Below are positions 14,968-20,867 of a stretch of 20,867 nucleotides of DNA, piece after piece (within the stretch, counting starts at the first letter, position 1; the number at the start of each line of letters is the position of its first letter). The DNA is from Treponema sp. UBA1793 (GTDB lineage Bacteria > Spirochaetota > Spirochaetia > Treponematales > Treponemataceae). The notes under the pieces are model-generated. The model did no database searches. It was not told the origin of the DNA and was given only the letters and a program-made list of their open reading frames with translations. Both the position numbers and the translations under genes were made by a program. The stretch covers positions 1 to 20,867 of the forward strand of contig DCFX01000079.1 of the NCBI GenBank assembly GCA_002314445.1, in the 5' to 3' direction.

Positions 14968-15282
14968 ATGCATCCGGATTTTACGGCCGATTTTTTCAAG
15001 CCTTATATCAACACTGTGTTCAAAATATGTGTCGACGGAGTACCTCCCCTTGAACTGCAGCTCATAGAAATCAAAGAACATAACCAGCCGATGCTTGAGG
15101 AATTTACCCTTATATTTACAGGCCCTCTGGACAGAGTTGCGTACGAAAATACGTACCGTATTGAACACGAATCACTGGAACCGTTTGAAATGTTCATCGG
15201 CCCATTCTTTACACCGCGGAAAAAGGATGCAGTCTATTATCAGGCTGTCTTTACCAGATTTACAGAGGAACAGCTTCCGTGA
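14968..15282 (+). CDS. DUF6916-like small protein
   Basis: This 104-residue protein has the pattern I associate with DUF6916: DFFKPYINTVFKI near the start, PLELQLIEI, FTLIFTGP, TYRIEHESLEPFEMFIGPF, and a C-terminal AVYYQAVF segment. No signal peptide or membrane segment is present, so it is cytoplasmic unless exported by another route. Such genes are commonly found with MdpB-type tail-collar genes, and two of those lie downstream on the opposite strand. AAGGAG lies nine bases before the ATG. Its stop overlaps the start of the GNAT gene, so the two are translated together. Function is unknown. Confidence 0.72.
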   Translation: MHPDFTADFFKPYINTVFKICVDGVPPLELQLIEIKEHNQPMLEEFTLIFTGPLDRVAYENTYRIEHESLEPFEMFIGPFFTPRKKDAVYYQAVFTRFTEEQLP

Positions 15283-15803
15283 TGGAAACAAATCTTATGC
15301 TGCTCCGGTTCCATCCCATAACTCCCGGAGATGCGGAAGTGAATTACCGCATCTATTATTCCACGAGGGAAGAAGAACTCCGTAAAAGCGGCTGGACAGA
15401 GGAAGAAAAAGAAAAGTTCGTGCGGATGCAGTTTGAACTCCAGCAGAAGCAGTATACATCCTGTTACAGGGGCGCGGCATTCAATCTGATTCTGCTGGGT
15501 GATGCCACCGCAGGAAGACTCTTTATCCATGAAACTGCCTGCGAAATACGCATTATGGATATCGCCATTCTGCCTGAATACCGGAACAAGGGAATCGGAA
15601 CGGCTGTATTGAACGGCATTATCAGTACTGCTGAACAAAAAAACAAACGTGCATCCATCCACGTGGAAATATATAATCCTGCGCGCAGGCTGTATGAAAG
15701 GCTGGGATTTACGATTTCCGAACTGCGCGGGATGTATTATTTTATGGAATATATTCCTGATGCGGAAAAACAGGGTGAGGAATCAGCCTCATCCTGCCTT
15801 TAA
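15279..15803 (+). CDS. GNAT acetyltransferase of the tail-collar (MdpB) locus type
   Basis: This 174-residue protein has the acetyl-CoA signature IRIMDIAILPEYRNKGIGTAV (split here only by family convention) and the C-terminal NPARRLYERLGF. Its N-terminal part, with FVRMQFELQQKQY preceding a short strand pair, resembles the GNAT subtype often next to MdpB and DUF6916 genes. Translation could start at GTG 15279 or ATG 15282; GAGGA at 15264 suits the GTG slightly better. The start overlaps the stop of the DUF6916 gene. Possible substrates are the surface proteins of the locus or a small molecule; neither is shown. A convergent terminator follows at once. Confidence 0.82.
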   Translation: MMETNLMLLRFHPITPGDAEVNYRIYYSTREEELRKSGWTEEEKEKFVRMQFELQQKQYTSCYRGAAFNLILLGDATAGRLFIHETACEIRIMDIAILPEYRNKGIGTAVLNGIISTAEQKNKRASIHVEIYNPARRLYERLGFTISELRGMYYFMEYIPDAEKQGEESASSCL

Positions 15804-15848
15804 TTAAGGGTATCTCTAAAAAACTGAAGTCTTTAGAGGTTCCCTTAA
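15804..15848. terminator. bidirectional terminator between GNAT and tail-collar genes
   Basis: Stem TTAAGGG (15804-15810) with CCCTTAA (15842-15848), a 2/3-base internal loop, and CTCTAAA (15814-15820) with TTTAGAG (15832-15838). It begins one base after the GNAT stop and contains the stop codon of the opposing gene, so it serves both convergent units, though neither side has a long T-run. Confidence 0.65.
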
Positions 15849-16492
15849 CCACGTGAGGGATAAATTCCCTGCAGAGCAACGACGTACAATAAAGACTGGA
15901 ACGGCTGTCTGTTGTCGCCTGTTATCGAAATCGGCAACGGAGACGCGTAGCCGCTGACGGAAACAGCAATCGAACCGCCGACAGAACCCGAAAAAGCTGC
16001 CGTACCGTCGTTCATTGTTTTATTCGGTGTTATTGTGTTATAGACATTCGTATCATAGACCGTTTTACCGTTTACAGCTCCTGCCTTGCCGAAGTATGCC
16101 TGAGCACCTGTTGTCTGGCTGCCGGCTGTATCGTTGCAATTAACCGTTACAGTCCCTGAAGATGTAAGGCCTGAAATATCGGCCGTATGCGTGTGCTGCG
16201 GCATGTTAGCAGCCGTGAGTACTGCTGCCGCGCTTATCGATTCAATTCCCCCGGTCTCTCCCTGCGTATAATTGGATAATCCCGGTCCCTGACCGGTCCC
16301 GACAATGACCCTGCCCTGCAAATCAGGAATTCCGAATGTCGACCTTCCGTCTCCGCCGTATAAAGTTCCGAATAAGGCAAACAGCGCGCTGTTCTGCGAA
16401 ATAGTTAAGACAGTGCCGTTGCAAACAGCCCAGCCGTATGGGGCATAAGTAAACCCTACAGCCCGTATTTCTCCGATAAATGGATCAGACAT
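15845..16492 (-). CDS. phage tail-collar domain protein (MdpB-like), second copy
   Basis: The protein has 215 residues from the ATG at 16492, which has GGAG six bases upstream; an upstream in-frame ATG at 16561 adds a hydrophobic stretch without a ribosome site and was not chosen. Residues 4-60 are a tail-collar domain: DPFIGEIRAVGFTYAPYGWA, CNGTVLTISQNSALFALFGT, GIPDLQGR. NMPQHTHT (97-103) is the usual metal-binding-like histidine motif, and LLYVVALQGIYPSRG is the family C-terminus. Such proteins occur as stand-alone chromosomal genes (MdpB, COG4675) as well as in phage tails. Residues 109-173 are nearly identical to the neighbouring copy. No signal peptide is seen. Confidence 0.85.
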   Translation of the reverse strand: MSDPFIGEIRAVGFTYAPYGWAVCNGTVLTISQNSALFALFGTLYGGDGRSTFGIPDLQGRVIVGTGQGPGLSNYTQGETGGIESISAAAVLTAANMPQHTHTADISGLTSSGTVTVNCNDTAGSQTTGAQAYFGKAGAVNGKTVYDTNVYNTITPNKTMNDGTAAFSGSVGGSIAVSVSGYASPLPISITGDNRQPFQSLLYVVALQGIYPSRG

Positions 16493-16558
16493 CTTTTTCT
16501 CCAGTTTTAATAAACATAAAATAAATAACTCCGCCGCACGAATAAATTCTACTAAGAA

Positions 16559-16593
16559 CACACTGATTAAATCATCAGGATTCCGTCAGTGTG
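16559..16593. terminator. inverted repeat between the two tail-collar genes
   Basis: CACACTGA (16559-16566) pairs exactly with TCAGTGTG (16586-16593). It follows the stop of the upstream tail-collar gene by about 16 bases on the minus strand. The T content after the stem is low, so it may only reduce or process the transcript. Confidence 0.4.
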
Positions 16594-16608
16594 GCTAAGC
16601 CGGTAATT

Positions 16609-17340
16609 CTACTGCCGGGTCGGATACACTCCCTCCAGTGCAATAATATAATTAAGAACAAGATACGGCTGTACGACTGATGCCGTACTTCCTGCAACTG
16701 CGACTGTTGCAGGCATATTACTCACAGCAAGCGAAACAGGTGCAGGTGTTGCATTGCCGGCAGGCTGAATAGTTACGGTACCGCCGACAGAACCCGAAAA
16801 TGAAGCAGTACCGCTGTGCATCGTTTTATTCGGCGTTGTAGTGTTGTACACATTGGCATCATAAACGGTTTTGCCGTTTACAGCTCCTGCCTTGCCGAAA
16901 TATGCCTGATCTCCGGTTGTCTGGCTGCCGGCTGTATCGTTGCAATTAACCGTTACAGTCCCTGAAGATGTAAGAGTCGACGTATCAACTGCATGAGTGT
17001 GAAGCGGCATATTTGCCGCCGTCAATGAAGCCGCAAGCGGAGAAAGGAATGACACATAACCGCTTATAGTACCGCTGGATAGTTTCTCTATTCCTCCTGA
17101 AGTTCCGTATGTATACGAAGATGTCGAAACTGAGCCTCCCATGGATGTCGCTCCTATAGGGAGACGGCCTTTGAGATCCGGCAGCGCAAATGCAGTGGCG
17201 TTCCCTCCAAAGACTGTACCGATCAAAGAATATAACGCCTGATTCTGTGCGGTCTGAACCGTCTGACCGTTGCAGAAAGCGTACCCCTGCGGTGGATAAT
17301 TAAAGCTGACTGTTTTCACTTCTCCGATAAATGGATCCAT
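16609..17340 (-). CDS. phage tail-collar domain protein (MdpB-like), first copy
   Basis: This 243-residue protein starts at 17340, with GGAGG eight bases upstream; an ATG at 17355 lies inside that ribosome site. The collar domain occupies residues 1-60 (MDPFIGEVKTVSFNYPPQGYA, CNGQTVQTAQNQALYSLIGT, ALPDLKGRLPIG). NMPLHTH follows at 110-116, and the C-terminus QPYLVLNYIIALEGVYPTR is the most typical MdpB ending. Residues 123-187 match residues 109-173 of the other copy at 59 of 65 positions. It is 59 bp downstream of the Fn3/LamG lipoprotein and 116 bp upstream of its paralogue. No signal peptide is seen. How it reaches the cell surface, if it does, is unknown. Confidence 0.87.
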   Translation of the reverse strand: MDPFIGEVKTVSFNYPPQGYAFCNGQTVQTAQNQALYSLIGTVFGGNATAFALPDLKGRLPIGATSMGGSVSTSSYTYGTSGGIEKLSSGTISGYVSFLSPLAASLTAANMPLHTHAVDTSTLTSSGTVTVNCNDTAGSQTTGDQAYFGKAGAVNGKTVYDANVYNTTTPNKTMHSGTASFSGSVGGTVTIQPAGNATPAPVSLAVSNMPATVAVAGSTASVVQPYLVLNYIIALEGVYPTRQ

Positions 17341-17368
17341 ATTGCTCTCCTCCATTCTGATAGATTAT

Positions 17369-17388
17369 ACCCGCTCAAAAGAGCGGGT
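17369..17388 (-). promoter_or_regulatory. perfect hairpin next to a -10 box before the first tail-collar gene
   Basis: ACCCGCTC-AAAA-GAGCGGGT. On the minus strand the stem is followed at once by TATAAT, then AGAATGGAGG and the start codon. It may be an internal promoter with a dyad in the spacer, or a processing hairpin between the lipoprotein and tail-collar messages. Confidence 0.45.
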
Positions 17389-17399
17389 CACAATGCCTG

Positions 17400-19985
17400 T
17401 CAATACGTACCGTACAGCGCGGTTACCTCACTCTGGCTCAGCACGCGGCTATAAATCTGAACGTCATCAATATAGCCTGTCCAGTAATAGCTTCCTGTAC
17501 CGTCGTCGCCGATATAAAGGGTAGAATCTTCCGTATTATCTCCTGAACCAGTGCCTGGATATTGCACTCCGTCAATATACAGATACAGTGAATCTGTACT
17601 TTTTACCGTCGTAAGCACAACATGGTGCCATGCATTTTCAGAGAAAGTTCCAGAAGCTGAGACACCACCGTTTTCCATCCAGCCTAGCAGATCTCCACTG
17701 CTGTAATAAAACTGACGGCCACTCGGACCTCCTAACGTAACAGCTAACGGATTACCTGACGTACTTGAAAGATACACCCACGCAGATATTGTTTCCGTAT
17801 CGCTGAGGGTGAATGAGGAAGCAAACGACGTAGCTCCGTTCAGGTAAAGCGATGACGAACTTTCCTTCTTTACAGATGTCGAATAACTTGCACTTCCTGC
17901 GAATGGAGTCAGACTATATGAACCGACAGAATCCGTGAGTGCATTCTCGAATGTATAACGTGCGACACAGTTATCACCAATAGTGGCAAAACTGCCGCCT
18001 GATACGGAACTCTTGTTGTCCGAACTGTCGACGGCTGCTACGTAATAATAGTATTTTGTGAAGTTGCTCAGGCCGGTAACACTGAAACTTTTCGCCGTCG
18101 CAGCACTTACGGCGCTGCTTCCCGATGCAGCTGCGGAAGTACCCGAATTGTTCTGCCCTGCAACAACCTGAGTGGCAGTGGGAGATGTAGAACTCGTCGT
18201 GATTACATAATACATCGTTCCTGCTTCGTTAGAAGTTGCCGACACTGTTACCGTCGTTGCAACCGCATCAGCAGCCGACACACTCGAAAGTGTCGGAGGC
18301 GTTGTATCCCCTGCGGCCAGTGTCGTCACTGAAGCCGGAGTATACAGGCTCTCGTTTCCCGCAGCATCCTTTACAAGTACCGCAAAGTAATACGTCGTGC
18401 TTGAGGAAAGCCCGGAAACAGTCGTTGTAAGTGTATTTGCCGTCCAGTCCATTACAAGTCCGCCGCCTGCTGTTGTTACTGCATTCACTTCACTCACAGT
18501 GTCTATCGCAGCACTCGAAGAAGCCTGCACGACCTTATACGACAGGCTTGCTGCTGCTGTCACATTATCTGATGCCGCTCCCCAGCTTACCGTCGTTCCC
18601 GCAGAAGTTGTTCCGGAGAAGCTGGCCGCAGTTCCAACTACAGGCGCTGTTCCATCTGCCGTTGTTACAGAAGCGGGCGCGTACAGGCTCATGTTTCCGA
18701 CCGCATCCTTTACCAGTACTGCAAAATAATAGGTTGAACTGTCGCTTAAACCTGTGACTGCTGCAGTAAGCGTATTCACCGTCCATGCCATCGCAACTGT
18801 CGCTGCATCCGCTTCATCCACCGTGTCTATTGCAGCGCTCGAAGATGCCTGTACGACTTTATACGACAGTCCCGCTGCGGCTGTGATACTGTCCGTCGCC
18901 GCGCCCCAGTTTACCGTCGTTCCAGTAGAACTTGTACCGGAGAAGCTCACTCCTGTTCCTGCTGTCGGAGCTGTCGTATCAGATACGATGGTTATCGTGT
19001 ATTCTTTTTCGGTCTGCTTGTCAGGAGCCGTAACCTTTATCACAACGGTATTCGTACCTTCAGACAGGGTTATGCTTCCTGATGCTGTTCCTGACTGGAG
19101 CTCGGTTAATGTACCACTGTTCAACATATACTGAATATACTGTCCGTCCACAGAATCAGTTGCCGTAACAGTCAGAGTTGAACCGCCGATTGTTCCCGCA
19201 TCGTAGGTCGTCGTATCCGATGAGAAACTCAAAGAACCTTGAGACAGTACCAAGTCGGACAGTTTTGCATTTTTATTATAAAATTCATCCGCACTAAATA
19301 CGCGTTCACTCGATAAACTTCCGTCCGAAGCAAGCCATTTGTCGCTTGTTATATTATCCCATATGTTTACGGCTTCTCTGAATACCCCTGATACGGTAGA
19401 ACCATTTTTGAATGTCATCACCAGATCGTGGCTGCCGCCCGCTATCCCTGAAGCAGAAAATGTTACCTTATTATAACTGGTATCGGATGCAGTCGTTATT
19501 GCCGGTGTCAGAGTAGAGCTTTCTATAACACCCGTCACGCTGTCGATTCCGGTGCTTGCAGGAAACCAGACTACCAGACTAAAACCGCCGGTGCCCGTCT
19601 GGCTGTAACTCAGCGTGACGGTTATATTGTTAGTTCCTGTACCGATTGTCTGATTTGACAAACTCCCGGTTCCGACTATTGCAGAACCGATTTTCGCAGA
19701 CACACTGACATCCCAGCTGCCTGTCTCTATGTCAGAGAAAGTCGCACTTCCGGTAGTCACGCTCTGAGTCCGTGTGGTATATCCGCTGTCACTGGTCAGC
19801 GTAATGTAGTAGCTGTCAATATTACCTGCAAAATCAGCAACAACAGAACGACTTTGTTCTGCAGAATATCCGTCCACCGTTACTGTTAAATTTGCTTTAT
19901 CAGTTCCTTCATTAAGGAAATTGTTGCTGCATGAAATAATTGTAAAGAGGCCTATCGCGTATAATGCCATCCGCATTTTTCTCAT
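17400..19985 (-). CDS. surface lipoprotein with cadherin-like, three Fn3-like and LamG-like domains
   Basis: The protein has 861 residues from the ATG at 19985 (AGGAG seven bases upstream; the upstream in-frame ATG has none). A lipoprotein signal ends in TIISC with C19 lipidated. Residues 25-230 contain two beta-rich domains; 238-334 is a cadherin-like beta-sandwich (LSDLVLSQGSLSFSSDT); 336-444, 445-556 and 559-669 are Fn3-like modules, the first two highly similar to each other and to the upstream gene; 670-858 is a LamG/concanavalin-like fold (CVARYTFENALTDSVG, ISAWVYLSS, WHHVVLTTV, YIDDVQIYSRVLS). It is likely anchored on the cell surface and binds sugars or host proteins. Its neighbours suggest it works with the tail-collar proteins. 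The ligand is unknown. Confidence 0.85.
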   Translation of the reverse strand: MRKMRMALYAIGLFTIISCSNNFLNEGTDKANLTVTVDGYSAEQSRSVVADFAGNIDSYYITLTSDSGYTTRTQSVTTGSATFSDIETGSWDVSVSAKIGSAIVGTGSLSNQTIGTGTNNITVTLSYSQTGTGGFSLVVWFPASTGIDSVTGVIESSTLTPAITTASDTSYNKVTFSASGIAGGSHDLVMTFKNGSTVSGVFREAVNIWDNITSDKWLASDGSLSSERVFSADEFYNKNAKLSDLVLSQGSLSFSSDTTTYDAGTIGGSTLTVTATDSVDGQYIQYMLNSGTLTELQSGTASGSITLSEGTNTVVIKVTAPDKQTEKEYTITIVSDTTAPTAGTGVSFSGTSSTGTTVNWGAATDSITAAAGLSYKVVQASSSAAIDTVDEADAATVAMAWTVNTLTAAVTGLSDSSTYYFAVLVKDAVGNMSLYAPASVTTADGTAPVVGTAASFSGTTSAGTTVSWGAASDNVTAAASLSYKVVQASSSAAIDTVSEVNAVTTAGGGLVMDWTANTLTTTVSGLSSSTTYYFAVLVKDAAGNESLYTPASVTTLAAGDTTPPTLSSVSAADAVATTVTVSATSNEAGTMYYVITTSSTSPTATQVVAGQNNSGTSAAASGSSAVSAATAKSFSVTGLSNFTKYYYYVAAVDSSDNKSSVSGGSFATIGDNCVARYTFENALTDSVGSYSLTPFAGSASYSTSVKKESSSSLYLNGATSFASSFTLSDTETISAWVYLSSTSGNPLAVTLGGPSGRQFYYSSGDLLGWMENGGVSASGTFSENAWHHVVLTTVKSTDSLYLYIDGVQYPGTGSGDNTEDSTLYIGDDGTGSYYWTGYIDDVQIYSRVLSQSEVTALYGTY
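17979..18980 (-). repeat. Fn3-like module array in the lipoprotein gene
   Basis: Three modules at about 18654-18980, 18318-18653 and 17979-18311. The first two share the stretch TYYFAVLVKDA, SLSYKVVQASSSAAIDTV-like wording and PASVTT, at both protein and DNA level. The third is related in form but diverged. The first two also match modules at 20399-20867, so the array probably arose by duplication and recombination. Confidence 0.75.
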
Positions 19986-20030
19986 ATTAATACTCCTGTA
20001 AAAAATCAAGCGAAGCTCGCCCGCAGGACA

Positions 20031-20073
20031 GAAAGAATGATGATCTGATTTCATATACAACCATCATTCTTTC
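20031..20073 (-). terminator. 12-bp perfect hairpin between the two Fn3 genes
   Basis: GAAAGAATGATG (20031-20042) pairs exactly with CATCATTCTTTC (20062-20073), and AGGAC/GTCCT (20025-20029/20081-20085) extends the stem after a gap. It starts 17 bases after the stop of the upstream Fn3 gene on the minus strand, lacks a long T-run, and may attenuate or protect the transcript into the LamG lipoprotein gene. Confidence 0.55.
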
Positions 20074-20089
20074 CCTTCCGGTCCTTCTG

Positions 20090-20867
20090 CTAATAAGTTA
20101 CGGTTACTGTAAGTGATCCTGAATATTTGATACCGTTCATAACCACTGCTGTATTTATGATGTATTGTCCAGGTTGTTTTCCTGTCGTATCCCAGCTGAA
20201 GTCTGCTGCTGTCTGTGATGTATCTTCTATGTTGTCAACATACCATTCCCAGCCGGACAAAGCAGAAAGAGTAGTATTCGTTGTTTCAATATTCAGCGTA
20301 TTGCCGCGGACAATTGAAACCGCACTTGATGAAAACGTTATTGCCTGATAGTCAGGATTTGATGCCGTGAATGTTATCGTGACATCTCCTACGGTACCCG
20401 TCGTTACAGATGCAGGAGTATACAGGCTTTCATTCCCTGCCGCATCTTTTACGAGCACGGCAAAATAATATGTCGTTCCTGCCGTAAGTCCCGTAACTGT
20501 TGAAGTGAGGGTATTTACCGTCCAGGCCATCGCAGCTGTCGCTGCATTTGCCTCACTTACCGTATCTATCGCGGTACCTGAAGAAGCTCGCACAAGTTTG
20601 TACGACAGGCTGGCGGCTGCCGTCACATTGTCAGATGCCGCTCCCCAGCTTACTGTCGTTCCCGTAGTACTCGTACCGGAAAAGCTGATCGCCGTTCCTG
20701 TTGTAGGAGCTGTTCCGTCTGTTGTCGTCACTGAAGCAGGTGCGTACAGGCTCATGTTTCCGGCGGCGTCCTTCACAAGTACGGCAAAATAATAAGTTGT
20801 GCCGTCACTCAAACCGGTGACTGCGGAAGTAAGTGTATTTATGCTCCATGCCATTGCTGTCGTCGCC
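20090..20867 (-). CDS. Fn3-repeat surface protein, 3' part (5' end outside window)
   Basis: The frame stays open to the right edge; the first ATG in view, at 20854, is in the middle of an Fn3 module and is not the start. The visible 258 codons hold the end of one Fn3-like module, one complete module (about 20399-20713) and a C-terminal PKD-like region (WEWYVDNIEDT, DFSWDTTGKQPGQYIINT) ending in SGSLTVTVTY. The modules are close copies of those in the LamG lipoprotein downstream, so the two genes are paralogues. The N-terminus cannot be seen, but a lipoprotein signal like its neighbour's is likely. Confidence 0.8.
   Translation of the reverse strand, partial: ATTAMAWSINTLTSAVTGLSDGTTYYFAVLVKDAAGNMSLYAPASVTTTDGTAPTTGTAISFSGTSTTGTTVSWGAASDNVTAAASLSYKLVRASSGTAIDTVSEANAATAAMAWTVNTLTSTVTGLTAGTTYYFAVLVKDAAGNESLYTPASVTTGTVGDVTITFTASNPDYQAITFSSSAVSIVRGNTLNIETTNTTLSALSGWEWYVDNIEDTSQTAADFSWDTTGKQPGQYIINTAVVMNGIKYSGSLTVTVTY

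Noticed and set aside
15845..17340. Prophage or diversity-generating retroelement
   Set aside because: Only tail-collar genes are present; there is no reverse transcriptase, template repeat, integrase or other phage gene in the window.

Overview
The window looks like chromosomal DNA of a spirochaete, most likely an oral- or digestive-type Treponema. This is inferred from moderate GC content, relaxed lipoboxes, secreted lipoproteins rich in Fn3-like and LamG-like modules, a 7TM-EAL signalling protein, and generally compact gene spacing. No rRNA, tRNA, CRISPR array, transposase or integrase is visible. No database search was possible, so all names rest on recognised motifs.

Left part (1-2640): the end of a MATE-type exporter and a YhcC-like radical SAM gene on the plus strand. 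A 326-bp gene-free stretch with several strong inverted repeats follows, including a 104-bp imperfect palindrome.

Minus-strand block (2639-9457), in transcription order: a secreted transglutaminase-like protein; a three-gene metal-type ABC uptake operon (ATPase fused to a DUF1893 domain, permease, binding protein) coupled by ATGA overlaps; then a GH30 glycosidase and a LacI-family repressor. The GH30-LacI pair has a textbook control region: -35 TTGACA, 18-bp spacer, TAGAAT, and a perfect 13+4+13 palindrome with a central CG over the start point. The ABC operon is preceded by a 19-bp-spacer promoter with a central TGGAGT/ACTCCA dyad, which looks like a MerR-family promoter.

Middle (9566-14785): a membrane EAL phosphodiesterase (minus) diverges from a WYL regulator. 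Downstream of the regulator lie a GNAT, a DJ-1/PfpI-like protein and a GyrI-like protein. The last two gene junctions carry copies of a palindromic repeat that ends in the Shine-Dalgarno sequence of the next gene; one junction holds two perfect 44-bp copies around a two-hairpin insert.

Right part (14968-20867): the most unusual region. A DUF6916-like small protein and a distinctive GNAT (plus) converge on a minus-strand series: a tail of one Fn3-repeat protein, a full Fn3/LamG lipoprotein, and two phage-tail-collar (MdpB-like) proteins. The two tail-collar genes share a 65-residue block at about 91% identity inside otherwise diverged proteins. With no other phage genes in view, this looks like a chromosomal MdpB/DUF6916/GNAT surface-protein locus coupled to cell-surface Fn3/LamG lipoproteins; its function is not established here.
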